A DNA stretch of 64,000 nt from Pseudomonadota bacterium (GTDB lineage: Bacteria; Pseudomonadota; Alphaproteobacteria; Rhizobiales; Hyphomicrobiaceae), in NCBI GenBank assembly GCA_023423275.1, contig JAFAFW010000045.1:19163-83162 (forward strand). The letters run 5' to 3'. This document shows positions 35,058 through 43,296 of the stretch, piece by piece. Within the stretch, counting starts at the first letter, position 1. Each line of letters starts with the position of its first letter. The translations under genes were made by a program, and so were the position numbers. A model generated the notes under the pieces. That model was not told the origin of the DNA and did no database searches. It was given only the letters and a program-made list of their open reading frames with translations.

Positions 35058-36073
35058 GGCATCCTCCGACCGAAACGGCGCAGTTGGGCGCCAAGGCCGC
35101 GAAGTCCTGCGATGCCCCCGGGCATGAACGCCATGACCACGATCAGCAGGATGCCAAAGATGATGTGCTGGAGCTGGACGTATCCGCGCAGAAGCTCAGG
35201 AACGAGCACCAGGAATAGCGCGCCGATCAGCGGGCCTGCCAGAGTCTGCATGCCGCCGATTACGTTCATGATCACGAGGTTTAGGGATTCGATCGGTCCG
35301 AAATTCGGCGGACTGATATAGCGTGCGTAGTGGGCCAGCATGCCGCCAGCAAAGCCGGCGAACGCACAAGCGATGACGAAGACGAGGACTTTTGTCCGGA
35401 TAACGGGAATGCCAATGCACTCGGCAAGCTGCTCGGACTCGCGGATTGCATTGATGAAGCGTCCGGTCTCAGACGAAAGAATGCGCGCGCATATCGCGAT
35501 ACAAAACGCGGCGGCGGCCAAAGCGAGGATGTAGAAAGTCTTCGGTTCGGCGAAGAACGGGCTGGGAGCGGGAATGCCCGACAGTCCATTGGCACCGCCC
35601 GTCATCGCGCCCCAGTCGACGAAGACCATGCGCAGGACTTCGCCGAGAAGAAACGTGATGAGCACGAAGTATTTTCCCGTCAGCCGCAAAATGATCGGTC
35701 CGATCAGCAGCGCGAGCGTTGCGGACGCCAACGCACCGGCAGCAAGGCCACCAATGAACGGGAAACCGAGTTTCAGGACGACGTTGGCCGAGGCGTAGGC
35801 GCCGACACCGATAAACGCCGCGTGGCACAATGAGACGTGCCCGATACGGATGATGAGATGCAGGCTGCTGGCGCCGATGGCCGCGAAGCAGACCATGATC
35901 GCTATATGGTAGACGAAACGCTCGTCGATGGCGTAGGGCACGGCCGCGGCAAGAAGCGCCGCGATGGCGAGGATCGCGACAATCACATTGGATCGGTGCT
36001 TCCTGCCCACGGCTACGGCTGGCAAGACATCCGCACTCGAAGCGATCTCGGATCTTGACGTCATTCGGCTCAC
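35054..36073 (-). CDS. Liv-type ABC importer permease (LivM-like), system 1
   Basis: A 339-residue inner-membrane permease. A long N-terminal cytoplasmic stretch precedes the helices. Conserved family segments include RIGHVSLCHAAFIGVGAYAS near residue 80, the ATPase-contact loop region INAIRESEQLAECIGIPVIR, and MQTLAGPLIGALFLVLVPELL. Stop and start codons overlap neighbouring genes by 4 bases on both sides (LivH-like upstream, LivG-like downstream). It pairs with the LivH-like protein to form the membrane channel. Confidence 0.93.
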   Translation of the reverse strand: MSRMTSRSEIASSADVLPAVAVGRKHRSNVIVAILAIAALLAAAVPYAIDERFVYHIAIMVCFAAIGASSLHLIIRIGHVSLCHAAFIGVGAYASANVVLKLGFPFIGGLAAGALASATLALLIGPIILRLTGKYFVLITFLLGEVLRMVFVDWGAMTGGANGLSGIPAPSPFFAEPKTFYILALAAAAFCIAICARILSSETGRFINAIRESEQLAECIGIPVIRTKVLVFVIACAFAGFAGGMLAHYARYISPPNFGPIESLNLVIMNVIGGMQTLAGPLIGALFLVLVPELLRGYVQLQHIIFGILLIVVMAFMPGGIAGLRGLGAQLRRFGRRMP

Positions 36074-36948
36074 TCGGGTTTACCCAAAAGGCCCCACGGC
36101 CGGAAGATGAGAAGGACGATCACGACACCGAACGACGCGTACGATGCGATCGAGCCGCCGTAGAGCGTTCCGAGAAGACTTTCAGTAAATCCAAGAAGGA
36201 CTCCGCCGAGCGCCGCGCCGGGAATACTGCCCATACCCCCCAGGATCACGACGATGAACGCTACGAATAGCGGCCTCTCGCCCATGAATGGCGACACGGC
36301 ATAGATCTGCCCGTAAAGCGCCCCCGCAAGCGCGGCCAGCGCGATCGCAACGAAGAATGCCAGTTTGTAGATCGAGCGGGTATCGATGCCTTGTGTTGCA
36401 GCGATCTCTACGTCCTGGGCAGCGGCCCGCATAGCGAGGCCCCAACGCGTGCGGATCATGAGGAAGTAGAATGCGCTCAAAGCGAGTAGGGAGACGCCGA
36501 TCGTCACCAGCCGGTCAATGGGAGCGATGACACCCCCGAACCGCAAAATGCCGTCGAATGCGGCTGGAACGTTGCGCTCGAATGCGTCCCAGATCAACAG
36601 TGACGAATAAATGAGAACCATGTTGAGGCCGAGCAAGCCGATCATGCTCTGGAACATCTTCTCATAGAACCATCGGAAGACGAGCCATTCCAGAACAAGG
36701 GCCGGGATCGCGACCATGAACGGGACAAGGGCGATCGCAATCAGCCACGGCAGTTTGAAAACCGCATAGAGATAATAGAGCCCGAACCCGCCAAGCATTG
36801 CGAATTCACCGTGCGCAAAGTTGACGACGCGCATGATGCCGAAAAGCAGGGTGAAGCCGAGGGCAACCAGAATATAGATCGAGCTTAGGCTGAGACCGTT
36901 CACGACGATCTGCCCGAGGATAGTCGGGTTGGTCAGCATCGATATCAC
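36070..36948 (-). CDS. Liv-type ABC importer permease (LivH-like), system 1
   Basis: A permease of about 292 residues. The typical N-terminal segment VVNGLSLSSIYILVALGFTL leads into FGIMRVVNFAHGEFAMLGGF, a hallmark of LivH. Also visible are AAAQDVEIAATQGIDTRSIY and LGGMGSIPGAALGGVLLGFT. I prefer the GTG start at 36948 because GGGGGATT lies 7 bases upstream; ATG 36939 is the alternative. It follows the binding-protein gene at 37,011 by about 60 bases. Confidence 0.92.
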   Translation of the reverse strand: MISMLTNPTILGQIVVNGLSLSSIYILVALGFTLLFGIMRVVNFAHGEFAMLGGFGLYYLYAVFKLPWLIAIALVPFMVAIPALVLEWLVFRWFYEKMFQSMIGLLGLNMVLIYSSLLIWDAFERNVPAAFDGILRFGGVIAPIDRLVTIGVSLLALSAFYFLMIRTRWGLAMRAAAQDVEIAATQGIDTRSIYKLAFFVAIALAALAGALYGQIYAVSPFMGERPLFVAFIVVILGGMGSIPGAALGGVLLGFTESLLGTLYGGSIASYASFGVVIVLLIFRPWGLLGKPE

Positions 36949-37010
36949 GCGGCAATCCCCCGTCGCCGTTCGGGCGCGGCCGACGGGCCGCACCTCATGT
37001 GGCGGGTCGT

Positions 37011-38180
37011 TCAGTCGACGGCGAGCATTGCGCGGTTGACGGGTTTGCCGTTCTTCACCTCGACGACATAAAAGGGCAGTGCGAGCTGATGGTTGACGCC
37101 GTAATTGGCCATCCCCGTCCAGCGCAGCGGTCCATAAACGCCCGCATCGTAGCCGGTCAGGCCTTCCACCTGGTCACGTACTTTGGTGGTGTCGTCCACG
37201 GTCCCGGCTCTGCGAAGCGCCTCGAACAGGATTTTTGTCGCGTTGTAAAAAGCAGGTGTCTGCGAGTTTATGATGCCTGCGCCGTACTTGGTTTCATAAG
37301 CCTGGGTAAAGGGCTTCATCGCGGGCGAGTCGAAGTCGACCATCTCATACGAGATGAAGCCCTCGGCCTGCCTGCCCGCAACTTCGATTATTTCGGGAAC
37401 CGACGGTCCGCCCATCTGCAGGATCGTCTTGTCAAAGCCGATCTGCCGCGCCTGCTTGACCATGAGACCGGCTTCGCCGGGCGCATTGAAGTTGATGTCG
37501 AAGCCGTCGATGCCGGCAGCCATCATGCGGGTGATGAGCGGGGAAAATTCCTTCGAGCCGCGCTCGTAATAATCCACGACAGTGTCGATGCCGTTGTCCT
37601 TGTAGAGCTTCACGAGCGGCGGTGCCACGGATTGGCCGATTGCGTCGTTCGGAACGAGAATGCCAACCTTGTTGAGCTTCAGGTTGTCCTTCACCCACTT
37701 CATCATGTTCGGCGCGTATTCCAGGTTTGTCAGCGTAAACCTGAAATTATAGGAAGCCTTGTGGTCGTTCTGTAGGATCTTCGGCGTATAGCCGTTGGAC
37801 ATCAGAAGCACCTTTGCAGGCGTCGTGACTTCCATCGTGCTGAGCACCGGGTTCGAGCCGATCGGCCCGACGATGTACTTGACCTTGTCCTGGAAGACGA
37901 GCCGCTCGGCAGCGGTTTTTCCGCCCTGTCCGGTGTATTGATCGTCGTACATCAGCAATTCGATATTGTAGGTCTTGTCGCCGACCTTGAGGCCGCCGGC
38001 CTTGTTGACCTCGTCGATAGCGAGCTCAGCTCCGCGCTTGATTGCAAGACCCCAAGCCGTCCCGCCGCCGGAAAGGCTGCCGATGCCGCCGATCTTCAAG
38101 GTTTCGGCGGACCACGTTGGCGTAGCTGCACCCGCAAGAAGAACAAGTGCCATTGCCGTCTTTGTCACGACGCATGTCAC
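37011..38180 (-). CDS. Liv-type ABC importer substrate-binding protein, system 1
   Basis: A 389-residue periplasmic leucine-binding-protein-fold receptor. A signal peptide (KTAMALVLLAGAATPTWSA|ET) precedes LKIGGIGSLSGGGTAWGLAI, the family start with its serine-rich ligand loop. KVKYIVGPIGSNPVLSTMEV and DGFDINFNAPGEAGLMVKQA line the cleft in homologues. GTG 38180 follows AAGGAGG at 7 bases, a very strong ribosome site. It heads the first Liv operon. A consensus-like promoter with the GntR site over its -35 lies 75-105 bases upstream. The ligand is unknown. Confidence 0.92.
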   Translation of the reverse strand: MTCVVTKTAMALVLLAGAATPTWSAETLKIGGIGSLSGGGTAWGLAIKRGAELAIDEVNKAGGLKVGDKTYNIELLMYDDQYTGQGGKTAAERLVFQDKVKYIVGPIGSNPVLSTMEVTTPAKVLLMSNGYTPKILQNDHKASYNFRFTLTNLEYAPNMMKWVKDNLKLNKVGILVPNDAIGQSVAPPLVKLYKDNGIDTVVDYYERGSKEFSPLITRMMAAGIDGFDINFNAPGEAGLMVKQARQIGFDKTILQMGGPSVPEIIEVAGRQAEGFISYEMVDFDSPAMKPFTQAYETKYGAGIINSQTPAFYNATKILFEALRRAGTVDDTTKVRDQVEGLTGYDAGVYGPLRWTGMANYGVNHQLALPFYVVEVKNGKPVNRAMLAVD

Positions 38181-38254
38181 GATTTACCCTCCTTATTTGT
38201 TGTTTTTCAGCCATTTATGCCCCGATGCGCAACTTCGGGTCACTAGCTTGGACA

Positions 38255-38284
38255 ATTATGCGAGCAAAAATAATACGCCGTCAA
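38255..38284 (-). promoter_or_regulatory. Sigma70-type promoter of Liv operon 1
   Basis: On the minus strand TTGACG (38284-38279) is separated by 18 bases from CATAAT (38260-38255). The -35 lies inside the 16-bp GntR site, so repressor binding would block polymerase. The assignment is by consensus only. Confidence 0.6.
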
Positions 38285-38294
38285 CTGTCGACAA
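38279..38294. promoter_or_regulatory. Candidate GntR operator 2 (central divergent promoter)
   Basis: CGTCAACTGTCGACAA is the exact reverse complement of the site at 32,606-32,621. It sits between the Liv operon 1 binding-protein gene and the nitroreductase-methyltransferase gene, and overlaps the -35 elements of both inferred divergent promoters. Confidence 0.7.
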
Positions 38295-38316
38295 TTATTG
38301 GTCCGCTGCTTATAGT
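38288..38316 (+). promoter_or_regulatory. Sigma70-type promoter of the nitroreductase-amidase operon
   Basis: TCGACA (38288-38293), 17-base spacer, TATAGT (38311-38316). The predicted transcription start falls at about 38,323, which coincides with the first ATG of the downstream gene, so the transcript may be leaderless. Confidence 0.55.
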
Positions 38317-38322
38317 TTCGTA

Positions 38323-39714
38323 ATGATCGTCGATGCGCCCATTCAGATCCAGCCTATGTCGGCACTCCCTGAATCAAGGCATTCAGCCCCCATCGAAGTA
38401 GATGTCGTTCTTGCGAAACTCGCGGAGCGTTACTCCTGTCGGGAATTCGACGACACGCCGATCCAAGCATCGGAGCTGGAGGCGATCATCGAGGATGGAC
38501 TGCAAGCCCCGTCGTCCTGCAATCATCAAAATTGGCACTTCATTGCAGTAACGGATAAAGGCTTGAAGCGACGCGCACGCGAGATTTCAGGCGGCAATCA
38601 CCATTTCGAATTCTGTTCGGTTCTTATTTATCTCTGCTTTCAGAAGGGCTGGACGCACGACAAGTTCTCCATCGTGCAGAGCGTGGCGGCAGCCTGCTAT
38701 CACATGATGCTGAGTGCCCATCTGCGCGGCTATTCCGCGATCTGGAATGCCGGAATCGGAAATCAAGCGGTGATCGCCACCATGCTCGGAGTTCCGCCGA
38801 CCTTCGAGATCCAAGGCGCTCTTTGTATCGGCCGTCCTAAGCCGACTGCCCCGGCGATGAAGGCGCCACGTCGTCCTCGGGGCGAGGTTTGGTCGCTGAA
38901 CAGGTTTACCCGGCCGGCCCACGCGGTATATCCAGCGAAACCCGCAGCATCCTACCCGTTCTTCAAGATCAGCAATGCCAGGAATCCCTACGCCGAATGG
39001 CGCCCTCAGATCTGGGGTTGGGACCGGGTAGCGGATTTCCGGGGGCATGGGGTCTGGGCCAAGTCGCCCATTGCCGGCGTCTATCGTTCCCGCCGGCAGG
39101 GAGAGACCACCGCCGCAGAACTCAGCGTTTTGGGGAAAGTCTCCGCAGGGGCGCGTGTTGTCGACATCATGCCGTGGGGTGGTACGCACACCGTAGAAAT
39201 CGCGAAGAGACTAGGCCCCGATGTACGGTTGGCGGCTGCGGATCTAGCTGATGGAAATCTTTCTTTCATTGCGGAGCGTTTGCGGCAGGAGGGCATTGCG
39301 CAGCCCATCGAATGTCTGCTCATGGACGGACCCAAGCTGCCGCTGGAAGACAACAGCATGGACGCCGTCACGCTGTTCCAGGTCCTGGAGCATGCGCCTG
39401 AACCTGAGCGGCTGTTGGAAGAGGTCAGGAGAGTGTTGAAGCCGGGTGGGACGGCGGTGTTGACGGTCCGAAACCTCTATTCGATGTTCGGGCTTTCCTT
39501 TCACCTCCGACTTTCGCGTGAGCAAGTGCCCAATCAAGGTCCGTATCGGCCGATGGCGGCCACGCGAGTTCGCGCGATGCTGGCATCTCGCTTCAGGATC
39601 GATCGCGAGGTGGGTATCTCGCTCGGAAGCGAAGGCGACGATAATATCGTCACGGGGCCGCTGCGCTACGTCTCGCGTGTCTTCGCCGTGCGGGTTGTGA
39701 AGGCGGCGCCATGA
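38323..39714 (+). CDS. Nitroreductase-fold domain fused to a class I SAM methyltransferase
   Basis: A 463-residue two-domain protein. Residues of about 35-175 are a compact FMN-type nitroreductase domain (RYSCREFDDTPIQASELEAI, QAPSSCNHQNWHFIAV, GVPPTFEIQGALCIGRPK). Residues of about 265-400 are a methyltransferase domain, with a motif-I-like VVDIMPWGGTHTVEIA in place of the usual DxGxGxG, and AVTLFQVLEHAPEPERLLEE ... VLKPGGTAVLTV. A Trp/Tyr-rich linker (PYAEWRPQIWGWDRV) joins them. The start is ATG 38323 or 38356; neither has a good ribosome site. It heads an operon in which the next two genes overlap by 4 bases each. I infer reduction and methylation of one substrate or intermediate; no reaction is known. 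Confidence 0.82.
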   Translation: MIVDAPIQIQPMSALPESRHSAPIEVDVVLAKLAERYSCREFDDTPIQASELEAIIEDGLQAPSSCNHQNWHFIAVTDKGLKRRAREISGGNHHFEFCSVLIYLCFQKGWTHDKFSIVQSVAAACYHMMLSAHLRGYSAIWNAGIGNQAVIATMLGVPPTFEIQGALCIGRPKPTAPAMKAPRRPRGEVWSLNRFTRPAHAVYPAKPAASYPFFKISNARNPYAEWRPQIWGWDRVADFRGHGVWAKSPIAGVYRSRRQGETTAAELSVLGKVSAGARVVDIMPWGGTHTVEIAKRLGPDVRLAAADLADGNLSFIAERLRQEGIAQPIECLLMDGPKLPLEDNSMDAVTLFQVLEHAPEPERLLEEVRRVLKPGGTAVLTVRNLYSMFGLSFHLRLSREQVPNQGPYRPMAATRVRAMLASRFRIDREVGISLGSEGDDNIVTGPLRYVSRVFAVRVVKAAP

Positions 39715-40652
39715 AGGAAGGCTCTGGAAATGACGTGTCTCCTATCGGTGAAGACCGCGTCCCATACTCGCCGATCGTAACGCGGCCTGCGTTCGCTTGG
39801 CCCGGAGGTGCAAACGTTGCGCTATGGGTGGTGCCCAACGTCGAGCACTATGAATATCTGCCGGCTATCGAAGCGCGAGATCCTTGGCCGCGCAGCCCCC
39901 ATCCGGACGTACTGGGATACGGCCTGCGGGACTACGGCAATCGGGTCGGCCTATGGCGGATGTTCGACGTCATGGATCATTTCGGCATTCGCTGTACGAC
40001 GTCGCTGAACCTAGCGGTGTTCGATCATTATCCGCAAATCCTCGAGGCCTGCGAACGGCGCCGCTGGGACGTCATGGCCCATGGCCTCTATAACACGCGA
40101 TACCATTGGAATTTGCCGGAAGACATTGAGCGTGCGGCGATCGAGGAATGCGTCCTTTCCTATCGTCGCCATACCGGCCGCCAGCTTGCGGGCTGGTTCT
40201 CACCGGCGGCGACGTTCACGCTGAACACGCCGGATCTCGTGGCCGAGGCCGGCATCAAGTATTACTGCGACTGGTATCATGATGATCAGCCGTTCCCGAT
40301 CCGTGTGAGAAACGGGCGCCTGATAACTATCCCTTATCAGATGGATATCAACGATGCGATGACCTACCGCCAGGCCATCGAGGCGGCCGAGTTCGCTCGT
40401 ATGATCACCGATCATTTCGATTGCATTTATCAGGAGGCCAAACAGCGTCCGCTGGTCATGTGCATCGCGTTGCATCCCTACATCATGGGACAGCCGCACC
40501 GGATCCGTCACCTTGAGCAGGCGCTCGGTCACGTCTTGTCCCATTCCGGAGTGTGGGTTGCGACTGGCGAGGAGATCGCGGACTGGTATACCGCCAACGC
40601 ATTGCCTGAGGTGGAAGAGCACCTCGCCGCCGAGCAAGGGGGCGCCAGGTGA
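39711..40652 (+). CDS. PuuE-like polysaccharide-deacetylase-family hydrolase (2)
   Basis: A 313-residue homologue of the hydrolase at 32,677. It has VVPNVEHYEYLP (degenerate acidic motif with Glu), LRDYGNRVGLWRMFDVMDHF, DVMAHGLYNTRYHWN, GWFSPAATFTLNTPDLVAEA with DWYHDDQPFPI, and IALHPYIMGQPHRIR. All PuuE-type motifs are conserved. ATG 39711 overlaps the stop of the nitroreductase-methyltransferase gene (ATGA), and its own stop overlaps the next gene's GTG, so expression is coupled. There is no signal peptide, so it is cytoplasmic. Predicted to open or hydrolyse an amide bond. Confidence 0.86.
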   Translation: MKEGSGNDVSPIGEDRVPYSPIVTRPAFAWPGGANVALWVVPNVEHYEYLPAIEARDPWPRSPHPDVLGYGLRDYGNRVGLWRMFDVMDHFGIRCTTSLNLAVFDHYPQILEACERRRWDVMAHGLYNTRYHWNLPEDIERAAIEECVLSYRRHTGRQLAGWFSPAATFTLNTPDLVAEAGIKYYCDWYHDDQPFPIRVRNGRLITIPYQMDINDAMTYRQAIEAAEFARMITDHFDCIYQEAKQRPLVMCIALHPYIMGQPHRIRHLEQALGHVLSHSGVWVATGEEIADWYTANALPEVEEHLAAEQGGAR

Positions 40653-41560
40653 CGATACCTTGCGAGGGTATGGACCACGCGCTCTATGCTTTCTCGGCAT
40701 TGCCCGAGCGGCCGCCTCTTTCATGGCCTGAGGGCCGCGCTCTCGCCGGCACGGTGTTCCTCTATCTCGAACATTGGGAATTGCTGCCGCCGGAGAATGC
40801 GGTGCGCGATCCCCGCTTTCGCGATTCCTTCGGCGATTTCCGGCCGGATTACCGAACATATACCTGGAGGGAATACGGCAACCGGGTCGGTGTATTCCGG
40901 CTTCTCGAAGCCCTCGACCGGAGCGCGTTGCCGGTGACGGTCGTCGCAAATGCGAGCGCCTGCGAAAGGTATCCCTATCTCGTCGACGAATTGATGCGCC
41001 GGAACTACGAATTCGCAGCGCATGGGTCCCACGCGACGCGCATGCTGACGAGCCGCATGTCTGAGGTCGAAGAGCGTGAATTCATCGCCGAATCCGTTGA
41101 TAGGATTACGCGGGTCATCGGCCGTCGGCCCTCGGGTTGGATCGGCCAGGACTATGGCGAATCCACGCGTACGCCGACCCTGCTGGCCGAGGCCGGTCTT
41201 TCCTATCTGGCGGACTGGCCCAACGACGATCTCCCCTGTCTCATGATCGGGGGGAAGATCGTGTCGCTGCCGAACCAGTCCGAATGGGACGATGTACAGC
41301 TCATGTGGCACAGACGGTTGCTGTCGCCGCGCTTTCCCGAGATCGTCCGCGACGCCGCCACGACACTCGCCGATGAAGCCGCGCGGACCCGTGCAGGTCG
41401 TTTCATGGGGCTGCATCTCCATCCATGGCTTTCGGGCATGCCGCACCGCTTTCCGCATGTCGCGCGCGCCATTGAAGCATTCGCTGCGACGCCTGGTCTT
41501 TGGCCCGCAACCGCAGAGCAGGTCGTTCGCGTCGCCGCACCGCAACTTCGTCCAGCTTAA
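40649..41560 (+). CDS. PuuE-like polysaccharide-deacetylase-family hydrolase (3)
   Basis: A 303-residue third paralogue, started by GTG 40649 overlapping the upstream stop by 4 bases. Motifs are GTVFLYLEHWELLP, WREYGNRVGVFRLLEALD, YEFAAHGSHATRMLTSRMSE, GWIGQDYGESTRTPTLLAEA with DWPNDDLPCLM, and LHLHPWLSGMPHRFP. The Gln-Asp in the GWIGQDY region and the Met in GMPHR differ from copies 1 and 2, hinting at a different substrate or role. Genes 2 and 3 are adjacent and translationally coupled, so they could form a hetero-oligomer or act in sequence. This is inference. Confidence 0.85.
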   Translation: MTIPCEGMDHALYAFSALPERPPLSWPEGRALAGTVFLYLEHWELLPPENAVRDPRFRDSFGDFRPDYRTYTWREYGNRVGVFRLLEALDRSALPVTVVANASACERYPYLVDELMRRNYEFAAHGSHATRMLTSRMSEVEEREFIAESVDRITRVIGRRPSGWIGQDYGESTRTPTLLAEAGLSYLADWPNDDLPCLMIGGKIVSLPNQSEWDDVQLMWHRRLLSPRFPEIVRDAATTLADEAARTRAGRFMGLHLHPWLSGMPHRFPHVARAIEAFAATPGLWPATAEQVVRVAAPQLRPA

Positions 41561-41584
41561 GTAACCGGCTCGGAGCACTTCGCC

Positions 41585-42943
41585 GTGAACGAATTCAGGA
41601 TGATCTCGACCAGCGGCTTGCTGGGCTACGGATTTCCCGCAGCGTCGCTGGAAGCCGGCCTTGCGCGCGAGCCGCACCTGATTGGAGTCGACGGAGGAAG
41701 TACAGATCCAGGCCCCTATTATCTCGGTTCAGGCAAGCCTCTGAATTCGCGCGTCGCTATGAAGCGGGATATTTCGCTGATGCTCCGCGCCGCGATTTCA
41801 CAGCGCATTCCTCTGGTCATCAGTAGTTGCGGCGGAGCCGGCGGCGAGCCGCACCTTGGCGTCGTCGTCGATATCGTGCGCGAACTCGCCCGGGAGGACG
41901 GGCTCCATTTCAAGATGGCGGTCATCCACGCCGATCAGACGCACGATACGGTCAAAGGCTTGCTTCGCAACGGCGCCATCCGGTCTCTGCAGAATTCACC
42001 GGACATCGACGACGACGTCATCGACAAGTCCAACCGGATCGTCGCGATGATGGGGGCGGAACCCTATATTCATGCTCTGGACGCGGGTGCGCAAGTCGTT
42101 CTGGGCGGTCGCACGTCGGACCCCGCGCCGTGGGCTGCTGCTGCGATGCGGGCAGGGCTGCCTCCGGCGCCGTCATGGTACGCCGGCAAGATGCTGGAAT
42201 GCGGCGCTACTCCCTCTATCCCCAAGGGACATGATTGCCTGATCGTGGGCGTCCGTCCCGACGGCATCGTCGCCGAGCCACTCAACCCGATCCGCCGGTG
42301 CACACCTCTTTCACTGGCCAATCACAGCCTGCACGAGAACGCGAGCCCCTGCTTCCATGTCGAGCCGGGCGGTATCCTTGACACCACCGACTGCACCTTC
42401 GAGGCGCTCAGTGACCGCAGCGTCTTTGTTTCGGGAATGCGTTGGGACCCGCAGCCCTACACCGTCAAGCTGGAGGGGACGCAACTCGTCGGTCATCGCG
42501 CGATAACGATCTGTGGCACGCGCGATCCAATGCTGATCGAAGGGTTCGATTCCTTCATCGCGTCCGTACGCCAGGCCGTCGCAGAGAAAGTCAGCGGGTT
42601 CGGCCTTTCGCCCGATCGCTACCGGCTCGTGTTTCGCGTCTACGGCAAGGACGGCGTGATGGGGCCGATGGAGCCGATCAAGGACATCCGATCCCACGAA
42701 CTCGGCATCCTGGCAGAGGTTGTTGCCGACACGCAGGATATCGCCAATGCGGTGATTGCCTTCGCGCGCGTGTCGCTGCTCCATACGGATTTTCCCGGGC
42801 GGCTCTGCCGCGAAGGGAACATGGCGTTTCCGTTCTCGCCGTCCGATATGGAGCTGCAGCCGCTGTACCGCTTCAGCATCTTCCACACCGCGGCTCTGGA
42901 CGATCCGCTGAAACTTTTTCCCATCGAATACGAGGACCTGTAA
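41585..42943 (+). CDS. AtuA family protein (DUF1446)
   Basis: A 452-residue member of the AtuA/DUF1446 family, named after acyclic terpene utilization protein A of pseudomonads. Seen: an N-terminal GVDGGSTDPGPYYLGSGKPL, ISSCGGAGGEPHLGVVVDIV, and VVLGGRTSDPAPWAAAAMRA, the conserved glycine-rich and Arg-Thr-Ser-Asp motifs. It ends with YRFSIFHTAALDDPLKLFPI. GTG 41585 has GGAG upstream. It is followed by the DUF4387 gene with a TAATG overlap; these two families regularly occur as a pair and probably form one enzyme. No biochemical reaction is firmly known for the pair. Confidence 0.9.
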   Translation: MNEFRMISTSGLLGYGFPAASLEAGLAREPHLIGVDGGSTDPGPYYLGSGKPLNSRVAMKRDISLMLRAAISQRIPLVISSCGGAGGEPHLGVVVDIVRELAREDGLHFKMAVIHADQTHDTVKGLLRNGAIRSLQNSPDIDDDVIDKSNRIVAMMGAEPYIHALDAGAQVVLGGRTSDPAPWAAAAMRAGLPPAPSWYAGKMLECGATPSIPKGHDCLIVGVRPDGIVAEPLNPIRRCTPLSLANHSLHENASPCFHVEPGGILDTTDCTFEALSDRSVFVSGMRWDPQPYTVKLEGTQLVGHRAITICGTRDPMLIEGFDSFIASVRQAVAEKVSGFGLSPDRYRLVFRVYGKDGVMGPMEPIKDIRSHELGILAEVVADTQDIANAVIAFARVSLLHTDFPGRLCREGNMAFPFSPSDMELQPLYRFSIFHTAALDDPLKLFPIEYEDL

Positions 42944-43284
42944 TGGCCCGGATCGCTGAGATTGCCCAAGTCTGCAAGAGCAAGAACGCGGGCCCATTCG
43001 AATTGACGATCGATGTCGTATTCGAATCCCGGGAGCTATACGACCGCGTGGTTGCGACCGGCGTCCTGAGCGCAGCTCTGTTCGCGCGCCTGTACGATGT
43101 CTCGGAGAACCAGGTGCTGTTCACGCCCTATCCTGCCGGCAATGCCTTCAAGGCGACCATTCCCCGGTGGATATCGTCCGGGGATATCGGCGATACCGAC
43201 ATATATGGGGCTCAGCAGCACGCTCCTCTGCTTGACGTTGACATTCCTCTTGTCGCCCCGCCTGCTTCAGCCCGGCAGAAGTGA
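42943..43284 (+). CDS. DUF4387 family protein, partner of AtuA-like protein
   Basis: A 113-residue protein with the DUF4387 hallmarks VCKSKNAGPFELTIDVVFES, LSAALFARLYDVSENQVLF and PAGNAFKATIPRWISSGDIG. ATG 42943 overlaps the AtuA stop (TAATG), so synthesis of the two is coupled, consistent with a small subunit of an AtuA-type complex. It precedes the first amidase by 12 bases in the same operon. Function is unknown beyond this association. Confidence 0.9.
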   Translation: MARIAEIAQVCKSKNAGPFELTIDVVFESRELYDRVVATGVLSAALFARLYDVSENQVLFTPYPAGNAFKATIPRWISSGDIGDTDIYGAQQHAPLLDVDIPLVAPPASARQK

Positions 43285-43296
43285 GGGCATTTTGCC

